64,000 bases of DNA from Sanguibacter suarezii NBRC 16159. GTDB taxonomy: Bacteria > Actinomycetota > Actinomycetes > Actinomycetales > Cellulomonadaceae. The stretch lies in assembly GCF_001552735.1 (NCBI RefSeq), contig NZ_BCRT01000007.1:1-64000 (forward strand), given 5' to 3'. Position 1 is the stretch's first letter. Every line of letters begins with the position of its first letter. Under the pieces are notes generated by a model. That model saw only the letters and a program-made list of their open reading frames with translations, was not told the DNA's origin and searched no databases. Positions 1-7,877 of the stretch are shown here, one piece after another. Made by a program: the position numbers and the translations under genes.

Positions 1-18
1 CCCCTGATAGACGACCTC
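1..18. repeat. Truncated copy of the 66-bp palindromic repeat
   Basis: The first 18 bases, CCCCTGATAGACGACCTC, are identical to the outer half-arm of the complete 66-bp palindrome at 10198-10263. The window edge cuts off the rest. It sits just beyond the 3' end of ribM, the same position relative to genes as the two full copies. Bases 19-93 hold GC-rich spacer in which I see no gene. Confidence 0.7.
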
Positions 19-93
19 AGCAGACGGACAGGGCTGGCCTGGACCGACAAGCTGGCCCAGTCGGGCCGGCCTGGTCCGGCCTCAGAGCGCAGG

Positions 94-768
94 TCAGGCT
101 GCGGCGACGGGGACTGTCTCTGGGGCTGGTTGTGCCCGGCGGACCCGTGCCCAGACGAAGAAGCCGATGAGCGTGAACGCCCCGTAGAACAGGTACATGA
201 AGGCTGAGGCGTAGAACCCGGCGCTGACCAGCAGCGGGACTCCGACTGCGTCGACCGCGACCCAGATCAGCCAGAACTCCACCCAGCCGCGTGCCATGCC
301 GTAGGTGGCCAGCAGCGACCCGACGAAGATCCACGCGTCGGCCCACACCGGCTCGTAGGATTCCAGCGCACGGAACACCGGCGTCAGCAGGGCAGTCCCA
401 CCCACCATGGCGACGACGATGAAGGCCCGCTGTCCCCACGTCGCCCACTCGGGCTGCACGCCGGTGCCGGTGTCGGCCTTGCTCTGCTTCCACCGCACCC
501 AGCCGTACACCGACACGGCGATGAACATGACCTGACGCCCGGCCTGGCCGAGCAGGTTGACCGAGCTGGGGGTGTTGAAGACCGTCCCGAGGAAGACGGT
601 GAGCAGCAGCAGGTTGCCGACGATCCCCACCGGCCAGGCCCATACCTTGCGCCGCATCCCGCCGAGGGCGCAGATCAGGCCGAAGACGTTCCCGATGATC
701 TCGCGCCAGAGGATGTGCTGGTCACCGATGACGAGCTGAGCGTCGAACAGCCAGCTGATGAGGTCCAC
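94..768 (-). CDS. ribM: PnuC/PnuX-family riboflavin transporter (RibM type)
   Basis: A 224-residue integral membrane protein of the PnuC family, expected to import riboflavin across the cytoplasmic membrane by facilitated diffusion. Hydrophobic segments fill most of the length, with the family-like stretch WAWPVGIVGNLLLL near residue 45. The GTG start is chosen because GGAAAGG lies about 8 bases upstream; the open frame continues through the riboswitch, so longer starts are not credible. The FMN riboswitch in the leader decides the substrate: actinobacterial PnuX/RibM riboflavin transporters carry this element, whereas nicotinamide riboside PnuC genes do not. FMN should lower expression. A nicotinamide riboside transporter is the less likely alternative. 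Confidence 0.85.
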   Translation of the reverse strand: MDLISWLFDAQLVIGDQHILWREIIGNVFGLICALGGMRRKVWAWPVGIVGNLLLLTVFLGTVFNTPSSVNLLGQAGRQVMFIAVSVYGWVRWKQSKADTGTGVQPEWATWGQRAFIVVAMVGGTALLTPVFRALESYEPVWADAWIFVGSLLATYGMARGWVEFWLIWVAVDAVGVPLLVSAGFYASAFMYLFYGAFTLIGFFVWARVRRAQPAPETVPVAAA

Positions 769-908
769 TGCGTCTACCTTTCCGAAGTCGACTCCGGGGT
801 AGGCACAGGGAGGAGTGGGAGATCTGCGGGCTCGCCGACCGACGTCGACGGCGAACCGTCGAGACGGCGGCGTCCGTGGACGCACCCTCTCTGCCGCCGA
901 GCACCGGG

Positions 909-927
909 CGTCGCCGAACGGGCGACG
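909..927 (-). terminator. Hairpin in the riboswitch expression platform
   Basis: The complementary arms CGTCGCC and GGCGACG (7 bp) enclose a 5-base loop, 18 bases downstream of the FMN aptamer in the direction of ribM. No T-tract follows, so it may be a Rho-assisted or translational switch element instead of an intrinsic terminator. Its role is inferred from position only. Confidence 0.35.
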
Positions 928-944
928 ACAGGGCTCTGCCGCAT

Positions 945-1066
945 GCTTCTCCCATCCAGACTTTGACTGTCGGTACCGGAGTTCCACCGGTTCAACCGTC
1001 CAGGTTTCCCTGGCCGGGTCGCGGACTTTCACCGCCGGTTCGGACTTTCACCGACCCCGAAGCATT
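945..1066 (-). promoter_or_regulatory. FMN riboswitch (RFN element)
   Basis: Read on the minus strand the segment starts CTTCGGGGTCGGTGAAAGTC, continues through ACCGGCGGTGAAAGTCCGCG and ends AAAGTCTGGATGGGAGAAG. These are the conserved blocks of the RFN aptamer that binds FMN. It precedes ribM by about 175 bases, a leader long enough for an expression platform. The intergenic stretch 769-1158 is otherwise without a gene. Confidence 0.95.
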
Positions 1067-1158
1067 GATGTCAGCGTACTCCGTGCAGATTTCATTCCCG
1101 CACGACGTCTTGCCCCCTAGGACGATGTGTCCGCGTGTGACCAGCTGACCCCCGAAGC

Positions 1159-2310
1159 TCAGCCGCCGGGCGAGGGGGCCGCCTCCAGCAGCTCCACCAG
1201 GTCCGCCTTGCGGATCTTCCCGTGCACCCCGCTGACCCGGTCCACCACCTGGGAGACGGCGAAGTCGCCGGCGGCGGACAGGTAGGCGAAGGCGTGCGCC
1301 GGGTCCATCCCGGCGTCGGTGAGCAGGGCGACCGCGCTGCGGGTGGCCTGGCGCATCGCCTCGTTCAGGTCGACGTCGAGGCCGATCGGGATGAGCAGCT
1401 CCTCCGTCTCGCCCCACAGTGCCCGCGGGGCGGTGAGGGTCTCGCGGCGGATGAGGTCGAAGCGCAGGTGGGCGCGCAGCGGTGCCTCGAAGGCGGTGAG
1501 CGCCACCTCCCCGTCCCCCTGGGCGAAGTGCGGGTCGCCGACGTAGGCGAGCGCGCCGGGGACCTGGACCGGGATGTTGAGCGTCGATCCGACCCCGAGC
1601 AGCGACACGTCGACGTTGCCGCCGTGCGCCCCTGGCGGCACGGAGTGGGCGCGCTCGGTCCCGGCCACGGCCACCCCCATGGTCCCCAGGAAGGGACGCA
1701 ACGGGAAGCGGACCCGACGCCGGTCGCCGGGTCCGGCGGCCATCGACCCGGTGAGCGCCGTCCCCGCCGCGCCGACCGGCTGGTCCACCGTGCACAGGAT
1801 CGAGACCACATCTAGGGAACCGTCGACCGGGAACTGCTCGGGCAGCGCCCCGCGTCCGTGCCGGTTGGAGACGATCCCGTAGCCGGTGCGCAGCGCGAGG
1901 TCGAGCACGGTGATCGAGAGCACGTCGCCCACCCGGGCGCCGCGGACCTCGATCGGGCCGGTGATCACGTGCGGTCCGTCGGTGAGCGGGTCGTGCGAGA
2001 CCTCCCGGGCCACCCGCACGGCGTCGTGAAGCACGTCGACGGCGGGCACGCCGTGCCCGCCGAAGAAGGCGACCGGGTCGCGCCCCTGGTCTTCCAGGAT
2101 GCCCTCGTGGCTCACGGTGTCGATCCACAGCGACTCTCCCGCGTTGATGGTCAGCACGGGGGAGTCGTCGGCGCAGGGCAGGCGGCCCCACAGCACGGTG
2201 CGCGGCGTCGCGGGGAGGTAGCCCGGGCGTGAGCCGCGCCCGTGCCCGGGGATCTCGATCCCCGTCGAGAGGGGGTGCAGGACGGGGAGCCGCTCGGCCG
2301 TGGTGGTCAT
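1159..2310 (-). CDS. Acetamidase/formamidase family amidohydrolase
   Basis: A 383-residue cytoplasmic protein resembling the FmdA/AmdA family, which hydrolyses formamide or short aliphatic amides to ammonia and the acid. Family-like features are the early segment ESLWIDTVSHEGI, the GPIEVRGARVGDVL block near residue 120 and a C-terminal region ending in repeated acidic helices. The length fits the family. The ATG lies 3 bases after the cupin stop codon, so translation is probably coupled; its own ribosome site is weak. The exact amide is not visible from sequence. In context it forms the distal gene of a leftward cupin/flavin-reductase operon and may release formate or ammonia from a breakdown product. 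Confidence 0.85.
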   Translation of the reverse strand: MTTTAERLPVLHPLSTGIEIPGHGRGSRPGYLPATPRTVLWGRLPCADDSPVLTINAGESLWIDTVSHEGILEDQGRDPVAFFGGHGVPAVDVLHDAVRVAREVSHDPLTDGPHVITGPIEVRGARVGDVLSITVLDLALRTGYGIVSNRHGRGALPEQFPVDGSLDVVSILCTVDQPVGAAGTALTGSMAAGPGDRRRVRFPLRPFLGTMGVAVAGTERAHSVPPGAHGGNVDVSLLGVGSTLNIPVQVPGALAYVGDPHFAQGDGEVALTAFEAPLRAHLRFDLIRRETLTAPRALWGETEELLIPIGLDVDLNEAMRQATRSAVALLTDAGMDPAHAFAYLSAAGDFAVSQVVDRVSGVHGKIRKADLVELLEAAPSPGG

Positions 2311-2313
2311 GGC

Positions 2314-2769
2314 TCAGACAGCCGCAGGTGCCGTGGGAGCCAGCGACCGCACGAGGTGGCCGAGGTCCTCGCTGGTGAGCGGCACCTCGGTGCCGTCGGT
2401 GACGAGCTTGGCGAAGCCGCCGTCGTTGGCCATGACGGTGATCGTGTACAGGCGGTCGGTCGCGGAGGTGTTGATGATCCGGTGCTCGGAGCCGGGAGCC
2501 AGGATGAGCACGTCACCGGCGACGAGGTCGACGGTCTCGGCGTCGCTGTGCGCCTCGGCCTGGCCGGACAGCACGATGAAGATCTCCGCGGAGTCCTCGT
2601 GGGAGTTGAGCGGCTGCGCGCCGCCGGGTTCCCAGATCTCCAGGAAGACGCTCGCGCTGGTCCCGTGGGTGGGGCCGGCGAGCTCGGCGAGGCGGACGGT
2701 GTCGTCGGGGGAGATGAGGAAGCCGGGGATGTCGGTGAGCTTGCGGACGATGGGAGCTGCGCCGGTCAT
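2314..2769 (-). CDS. Cupin-domain protein
   Basis: A 151-residue single-domain cupin. The beta-barrel pattern is readable: SHEDSAEIFIVLSGQAEAH supplies the first histidine/glutamate metal-ligand motif, and a second block (APGSEHRIINTS) carries the later histidine. Such proteins are often small metal-dependent dioxygenases, isomerases or ligand sensors; which one cannot be told. AAAGG stands upstream of the ATG. It lies between the flavin reductase and amidase genes and ends 3 bases before the amidase start, which argues for one transcript and a shared pathway. Confidence 0.75.
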   Translation of the reverse strand: MTGAAPIVRKLTDIPGFLISPDDTVRLAELAGPTHGTSASVFLEIWEPGGAQPLNSHEDSAEIFIVLSGQAEAHSDAETVDLVAGDVLILAPGSEHRIINTSATDRLYTITVMANDGGFAKLVTDGTEVPLTSEDLGHLVRSLAPTAPAAV

Positions 2770-2823
2770 GGGAAGCCTTTCGGTTCGAGGTGCGAAGTAC
2801 GAGGTGCGGCGGGCGGGAGACGG

Positions 2824-3432
2824 TCAGACCGCAGGGGCCAGGGCGAGCGGGTGGAAGGTGCGGGCGAGGTAGCCCAGGCCGTGCGAGCCGTCGCCGGGGG
2901 AGGCGTGCACGGTGCGCACCGCGGCGAGGATGAGCGTGTGGTCTCCCGCGGGGATGGTCTGGGTGATCTCGCACTCGACCCCGCGCAGGCTGTCCTGGGG
3001 GAGCCAGGGCAGGCCGCTCTCGGTGGTGCCTCGGGCGATCGGGCCCGCCGCCGAGACGAACTTGTCCGGGGACCGGCTCGCGAAGCTCGTCGCGACGTGG
3101 GCTGCGTCGCCGTCGAGCACGTTGGCGACGAAGGCGCCCCGGGCCAGCAGCGCGGGCAGGGTGCGTGAGCTGTTGGCCACGCAGACGCCGAAGATCGGGG
3201 GGTCCATGCTCACGCTGAACCCTGTCGTGACGGTCAGCCCGGTGGGTGTGCCGTCGTCGTCGGTGGTGATGACGCAGACGCCGCCGGCGAGGGTGGACAT
3301 GGCCTCGCGGTAGGCCGGGCGCACGTCGGGCGCCGGCTGCTCGGAGGGGGTGGTGCGGGGTGGCTCTGAGGTCAAGGCCGGTGCCATCGGCGTGGTCACT
3401 GCGTGTCCCGGTGCAAGTGCAAGGGTCGTCAC
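2824..3432 (-). CDS. Flavin reductase-like FMN-binding protein
   Basis: A 202-residue protein of the DIM6/NTAB (flavin reductase-like) family, which reduces FMN with NAD(P)H or binds FMN and usually supplies a two-component monooxygenase. The core runs from residue 45 (MSTLAGGVCVITTDD) through the GLTVTTGFSVSMDPP flavin loop to HTLILAAV near residue 170. The first 40 residues are a disordered Pro/Thr-rich extension. The GTG start has a strong AGGAGG 6-7 bases upstream. It is the first gene of the leftward operon. No partner monooxygenase is present in the window, so the acceptor of its reduced flavin is unknown. Confidence 0.85.
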   Translation of the reverse strand: MTTLALAPGHAVTTPMAPALTSEPPRTTPSEQPAPDVRPAYREAMSTLAGGVCVITTDDDGTPTGLTVTTGFSVSMDPPIFGVCVANSSRTLPALLARGAFVANVLDGDAAHVATSFASRSPDKFVSAAGPIARGTTESGLPWLPQDSLRGVECEITQTIPAGDHTLILAAVRTVHASPGDGSHGLGYLARTFHPLALAPAV

Positions 3433-3465
3433 GGTGATCCTCCTCGTCTCCCTGGAGATGTATCG

Positions 3466-3484
3466 ATGTTGATGCCATCAACAT
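3466..3484. promoter_or_regulatory. Operator-like inverted repeat in the divergent promoter region
   Basis: ATGTTGAT-GCC-ATCAACAT is a perfect 8-bp inverted repeat with a 3-base centre, lying 33 bases upstream of the flavin reductase start and about 190 bases upstream of the amidohydrolase start. Its size and symmetry suit a dimeric repressor of the GntR or TetR kind. No regulator gene is next to it. Confidence 0.6.
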
Positions 3485-3625
3485 TCACGGTAGGGGCCGA
3501 TTGTTTCCGTCAGGAGAGGCCGCGTTTCCGGCGGGTAAACGTTGTGGAAGAACTGCGTAAGACGCCACTTCCGAGCCCTGACCTGGCCCTAGGGTCACAA
3601 GAGTCGGCCTCCGTGAGCACGCCTA

Positions 3626-3645
3626 CGCACCCTTCTTCGGGTGCG
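3626..3645 (+). promoter_or_regulatory. Leader hairpin upstream of the amidohydrolase
   Basis: CGCACCC and GGGTGCG pair over a TTCTTC loop, ending 31 bases before the GTG start. It could be an mRNA-stabilising stem or an attenuator; nothing else supports a role. Confidence 0.3.
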
Positions 3646-3676
3646 ACCTCGGCGGGGTCCGACCGCAGGAGACACC

Positions 3677-5224
3677 GTGCCCACCACGCAGCCCCTCGCC
3701 CGCCCCCTCATGATCGTCAACGCCCTGCTCCTCCCCATGGCCGACGCCGGCCCGCACCCGGACTGGTACCTCGGCTGGATGAGCGTGGGCACCGACGGCA
3801 CCATCACCGGGATCGGTCCCGGCACCCCGCCCGCCCCGCCCGCGCCCACCGCCGACGAAGCAGCTCGCCTCGGCGAGCCGGCCGACGTCGAGATCATCGA
3901 CGTCGGCGGCGCGATGGTCGCCCCGGGGTTCGTCTCCGCGCACAGCCACATCTACACCTCCGGGCTGCGCGGGCTGGCGCACTCCGACACCCTCTATCCG
4001 TGGGTGCTCCAGAACGGCAAGGCGCTGCTCGGCTCGGGGGCGGAGGACCTCTACTGGTACACGCTGCACGGCAGCCTGGACTTCCTCGGCAACGGCATCA
4101 CCTCGGCCTACAACTTCACGCACTCGCGCGTGGCGTGGCTCTACGACGCCCCCGCCGAGCGCAACGTCGCCGCCACGATCAACCCCACGGAGTACCTCAC
4201 CCGCCAGTTCGACGCGACGGCGGACTCCGGAATCCGGGTGGTCAACAGCTTTCGGCTGGACGACGAGGCCTTCACCGAGACCGAGACCATCGACACCTTC
4301 ACCGAGATGGTCCACGCGAGCCGCGACCGCACCCCGCCCGCGCAGTTCCTCGGCTCCTCGATCATGGGCGCGGTGCAGTGGTCGAGCGCGCCGCGCACCG
4401 CCGAGCTCGAGGCACAGATGATGCGCGAGCTCGGCGTCTCCAACCAGGCGCACTTCGTCGAGACCGCGGAGAACATCGCCTTCCAGCAGTCCAAGTTCAG
4501 CTGGTACGACGACGCCGGGGCGCTGGGCGCGCGGTTCCTCTTCGGCCACTTCGTCCACCCGACCGACGCCATGGTCGAGCGGGCCGCCGCGGCCGGCTGC
4601 GCGATGGTGTGGCAGCCGACGTCCAACGGGCGCCTGGGCTCGGGGGTGGCAGACGTCGTGCGGCTGCGGGACCTGGGCATGCGGATCGGGATCGGCCTCG
4701 ACGACCAGTCCTGCACCGACATCTCCGACCCCTTCCAGAACATGCGGATCGGGATGTACACGCTCCGGGCCCTGCACTCCGACGCCGCGATCATGACCCC
4801 GCGGGAGGTGCTGCGCATGCACACCCTCGGGTCCGCGGAGGCGCTCGGGGTCGAGGATCAGATCGGCAGCCTCGAGGTGGGCAAGCGAGCGGACTTCCTG
4901 GTCGTGGACCCTCGCCGCCCGGACACCGGGCCGATCTGGGACGTGGTGGCGACCTACGTCATGGCCTGCGGGCTGCGCAACCTCACCGACGTCTTCGTCG
5001 GGGGAGTGCAGGTCAGCAAGGACGGGCAGCTCACCTCCGACCTCGCCGCCGACGCCAGCCTCGAGCTGCACGCCCGGATCGTGCACAGCGCTCGCAGCCA
5101 GGGGATGGAGCTCGCCTACGTCCCCGAGGACGCGACCGCCGAGCGGATCGCGACGGCCAAGGCGTCGGCGCGCGCCACGGCTGGGGCGGTGGGCACGCCA
5201 GCCGCACTCAGTCTGGCTCGGTGA
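3677..5224 (+). CDS. Amidohydrolase (cytosine deaminase/chlorohydrolase-like)
   Basis: A 515-residue metal-dependent hydrolase of the TrzN/AtzA/8-oxoguanine-deaminase type. It has an N-terminal beta-sandwich, the HxH metal pair at His89 and His91 (AHSHIYTSGLRG), a barrel histidine in GHFVHP, a catalytic aspartate in GIGLDDQSC and the C-terminal GSLEVGKRADFLVVDP strand block. It should hydrolyse an N-heterocycle, amide or N-substituted leaving group; the substrate cannot be read. The GTG start has AGGAG 5 bases upstream and removes an arginine-rich false N-terminus. It is followed 36 bases on by the MetV/MetF-like gene and is divergent from the amidase operon, so the five genes may serve one pathway. 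Confidence 0.85.
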   Translation: MPTTQPLARPLMIVNALLLPMADAGPHPDWYLGWMSVGTDGTITGIGPGTPPAPPAPTADEAARLGEPADVEIIDVGGAMVAPGFVSAHSHIYTSGLRGLAHSDTLYPWVLQNGKALLGSGAEDLYWYTLHGSLDFLGNGITSAYNFTHSRVAWLYDAPAERNVAATINPTEYLTRQFDATADSGIRVVNSFRLDDEAFTETETIDTFTEMVHASRDRTPPAQFLGSSIMGAVQWSSAPRTAELEAQMMRELGVSNQAHFVETAENIAFQQSKFSWYDDAGALGARFLFGHFVHPTDAMVERAAAAGCAMVWQPTSNGRLGSGVADVVRLRDLGMRIGIGLDDQSCTDISDPFQNMRIGMYTLRALHSDAAIMTPREVLRMHTLGSAEALGVEDQIGSLEVGKRADFLVVDPRRPDTGPIWDVVATYVMACGLRNLTDVFVGGVQVSKDGQLTSDLAADASLELHARIVHSARSQGMELAYVPEDATAERIATAKASARATAGAVGTPAALSLAR

Positions 5225-5260
5225 TCACGGAGGCATCCATCTCGTTCCACCGGAGGAACC

Positions 5261-6382
5261 ATGACATCAACCGCGGCGCCGACCGTGGCGCCACCCGCCT
5301 TCACCTGCCCCAAGGACATGACCTACGGGCCGTGCGGAGGGGTGGGCGCTGACGGGGCGTGCGAGGTCTCCGTGCACCGGTGCACCTTCCTCGACGCCCC
5401 GGTGGTCCGGTGGGCCGGCGCCGCGGACCGGTGGCCGGACCGTGCGACCCGACCGGCCACCGGCGCGGCCACCCGGCCGGCCACCGGGTCAGCGTCGCTC
5501 GACCTGCTCGCCCTCGCCGCCGTCCGTCCCGTCGTCGTCTCCGCCTTCCCCTCCCGGGCGCTGGACGCGGAGTCGGTCACCATCTGCGCCGAGATCATGC
5601 AGGGCACGGTCGACGCCGTCCTGGCCGGCGACTCCGGGCAGGCCCGGGTGCAGTTCCCGCCCGCGTACCGGGCGCACCTCATCCAGGCCGCCGGTCTGCC
5701 CGCGTGGGCCGGGGTCACCTGCCGGGACCGCAACCGGGTGGCGCTGGAGGGTGAGCTCGCGGCGCTCGCGCACGTCGGGGTGGCCGGGATCCACGCGGTC
5801 ACCGGCGATCACACCCTCACCGGAGACCGGCCCGACGCCCGGGCCGTCTTCGACCTGGAGTCCACCGAGGTGGTCGCCCTCGCCCGGCGCCTGGGGCTGA
5901 CCGTCTCGGTCGCGGAGTCCCCGGCCTCGCCGCCGGTCGCCCTGCGGGCGTCGCGCCTGGCGCAGAAGGTGCGCGCCGGCGCCCAGCTGTGCTTCCCGCA
6001 GTACTGCGGCGACGTCGACGACGTGCGCCGCTTCGTCGACGCCGCGCGGGAGGCGGGCGCTGACGTGCCCTTCCTGCCGGGAGTTCCCGTCGTCATCGAC
6101 CGCCCCGGAGCGGTCCAGCTCGCCTCCTTCGCCGCAGCGGTGCTGCCCACCGGGTACGTCGAGTCGATCCTCGCCGCCCGCGACCCCTACCAGGCCGGAG
6201 TCGCTGCGGCGATCGACTACGCCGAGCAGCTGCTCGACGTCGACGGGGTGGTCGGGGTGCTTCCGGCCGGTGCGTCCGCGCCCGGCAGCGAGACGGCGAT
6301 GGCCCACGCGCTCGCCTCGATCGGCCGCGCGCTGGGCGCGGGAGACGGACTGGGTATCCCGCGAACGCCTCGAACCTCGTAG
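5261..6382 (+). CDS. Methylenetetrahydrofolate reductase-like protein with N-terminal MetV-type cysteine motif
   Basis: A 373-residue protein in two parts. Residues 14-45 carry CPKDMTYGPCGG and the following cysteines (Cys16, 25, 34, 41), the pattern of the MTHFR C-terminal/MetV domain that binds metal or an Fe-S cluster. Residues 75-360 look like the MetF barrel that reduces 5,10-methylenetetrahydrofolate (GVTCRDRNR, AGIHAVTGDH, and QLCFPQYCGDVDDV with the expected QxxF-like strand). The cysteine motif comes first, the reverse of its usual C-terminal place. GGAGGAACC precedes the ATG. Downstream of an amidohydrolase it may receive a one-carbon unit from substrate breakdown instead of serving methionine synthesis. 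Function is inferred from family only. Confidence 0.7.
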   Translation: MTSTAAPTVAPPAFTCPKDMTYGPCGGVGADGACEVSVHRCTFLDAPVVRWAGAADRWPDRATRPATGAATRPATGSASLDLLALAAVRPVVVSAFPSRALDAESVTICAEIMQGTVDAVLAGDSGQARVQFPPAYRAHLIQAAGLPAWAGVTCRDRNRVALEGELAALAHVGVAGIHAVTGDHTLTGDRPDARAVFDLESTEVVALARRLGLTVSVAESPASPPVALRASRLAQKVRAGAQLCFPQYCGDVDDVRRFVDAAREAGADVPFLPGVPVVIDRPGAVQLASFAAAVLPTGYVESILAARDPYQAGVAAAIDYAEQLLDVDGVVGVLPAGASAPGSETAMAHALASIGRALGAGDGLGIPRTPRTS

Positions 6383-6431
6383 AGTGTCCCCCGATAGACC
6401 GGTCTGTCCGGTCCTGCCGAAGGAGCCCTCA

Positions 6432-7877
6432 ATGTCGTTCGCACCTGGCGCCCCGCAGCCCTATCCGTCCCAGGCTGGACCGACGCAGCCCGTCGCCCCG
6501 CCGACGCCTGGCGCGCGGTACGCCGGACCAGGTGGCCTGAGCGGACCCGGTGCGCCTGGGCAGCCGCGACCGGCAGGCTCGACGGTGCTGTCCGGCTGCG
6601 TCCCTGCGGCGCCTGGACGCAGGACGGCGGCGGCGTTCACGGACGGACTCGTCTCGGCGGCCCCTGCCGTGGTCGCGAGCATCGCCGTGCAGGTGGGGGT
6701 GGCCAAGGAGCTGCCAGGTCTCGTCGTGGTCGGTGTCGTGCTGGGCCTGGGCTGGCTGGTGGGCTTCGTCGTCGTGGGGCTGCGGTTCGTGCAGACAGGG
6801 GTCAGCCCCGGCAAGAGAGCCACGGGCCTGCGCCTGGTCGACCTGCGCACCGGCGGAGCACCCGGTTTCGCGGCCTGGGGCCGATTCGCGCTGGCCAACC
6901 TCGGCGGCGCGGTCCTGGTGGGATGGGTCGTCGCCGTCGTGCAGATCCTCGCGAACAAGGACGGTGAGCGCCGCGCCTGGTACGACGGGCTGACCGGCCT
7001 CGTCCTGCTCGACATCGAAGCCGGGCGCGACCCGTTCCTCGCCGTGTCCGCCATGCCGGCCACCGGGGCCGCTCCGCGCAGGGGTGGTCCCCTGGACGGT
7101 GACCTCGTCGGCGACGCGCCGACCTGGGTGGGGCCGTCCGTCAGCTCCCTGGCACCGGGACAGCACGGCACTCAGTTCGGTCAGCAGCGCGCGAGTGGTT
7201 TTGCGCCACCGGTGCCGACCGTGCCGCCGGTGCCAGCGGTGCCAGCGGTGCCAGCGGTGCCAGCGGTGCCAGCGGTGCCGCCGGTGCCGCTGCCGGGCAC
7301 CTCGATCCCGGTCGGGGTCGTGCGTCTGCCGCCGGTACCGCCGCCTCCGCCGGTCGTGTCAGCGCCTCCAGTCATGCCGGTTGCGCCGGTCGTGCCGGTC
7401 CCGCCGGTCGCGGCGCCTCCGGTGGTCGCCTCTCCGGTTGCTCCGCCTCCCGTAGCGCCGCCGTCTGGTGCCACGCCAGCTCGGGCGATCTTCACCTTCG
7501 CCTCGGGGCAGGTCCACGAGGCCACCGGATCTGGCGTGATCGGCCGAGCCCCGCGGCCCAGCCGGACAGGGGAGATGCCCGTGATCGAGCCCGGGGTCCT
7601 CACTGTCACCGACGTGACCCGCACGGTCTCCAAGGCGCACCTGTCCTTCCGGGTCGAGGCCTCCGGGGTCTGGCTCACCGACCTCGGCTCCACCAACGGC
7701 TCGACGATCATCGGCAGGTACGGCGCCCCGACGGCGCTCGTCGCAGGCACTGCTGTGCTCGCCGCCTACGGGTCCGCGGTGACCGTGGGGGACCTGTCCT
7801 TCGCTATCGCCGCGGCGCCCGTGGCACCGGACGACGGCGGCGACCTCGAGCACACCATCCACCGGGACCGCCGGTGA
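6432..7877 (+). CDS. RDD-domain membrane protein with C-terminal FHA domain
   Basis: A 481-residue protein. Residues 60-200 form an RDD domain with hydrophobic segments and the VSPGKRATGLRLVDL signature. A long Pro/Val-rich linker follows, including five perfect copies of a 9-base repeat (Val-Pro-Ala, 7230-7274). The C-terminus (residues 355-470) is an FHA domain with IGRAP, VSKAHLSF and DLGSTNGS, which binds phosphothreonine. AGGAG lies 6 bases before the ATG. The stop overlaps the next gene's GTG, so this FHA protein and a PP2C phosphatase are co-translated. It probably acts at the membrane in Ser/Thr phosphosignalling; no kinase gene is nearby. Confidence 0.85.
   Translation: MSFAPGAPQPYPSQAGPTQPVAPPTPGARYAGPGGLSGPGAPGQPRPAGSTVLSGCVPAAPGRRTAAAFTDGLVSAAPAVVASIAVQVGVAKELPGLVVVGVVLGLGWLVGFVVVGLRFVQTGVSPGKRATGLRLVDLRTGGAPGFAAWGRFALANLGGAVLVGWVVAVVQILANKDGERRAWYDGLTGLVLLDIEAGRDPFLAVSAMPATGAAPRRGGPLDGDLVGDAPTWVGPSVSSLAPGQHGTQFGQQRASGFAPPVPTVPPVPAVPAVPAVPAVPAVPPVPLPGTSIPVGVVRLPPVPPPPPVVSAPPVMPVAPVVPVPPVAAPPVVASPVAPPPVAPPSGATPARAIFTFASGQVHEATGSGVIGRAPRPSRTGEMPVIEPGVLTVTDVTRTVSKAHLSFRVEASGVWLTDLGSTNGSTIIGRYGAPTALVAGTAVLAAYGSAVTVGDLSFAIAAAPVAPDDGGDLEHTIHRDRR
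7230..7283 (+). repeat. Tandem 9-bp repeat within the RDD-FHA gene
   Basis: GTGCCAGCG occurs five times without change (7230-7274), followed by the variant GTGCCGCCG. Because the unit is 9 bases, copy-number change would lengthen or shorten the Val-Pro-Ala linker without frameshift. Confidence 0.9.

Noticed and set aside
769-1032. In-frame extension of ribM through the riboswitch
   Set aside because: It would translate the FMN aptamer and adds an Arg/Pro-rich non-membrane segment; the GTG at 768 has a proper ribosome site.
3623-5086. 487-codon frame opposite the amidohydrolase
   Set aside because: It is a shadow frame; all conserved metal ligands lie on the plus strand.
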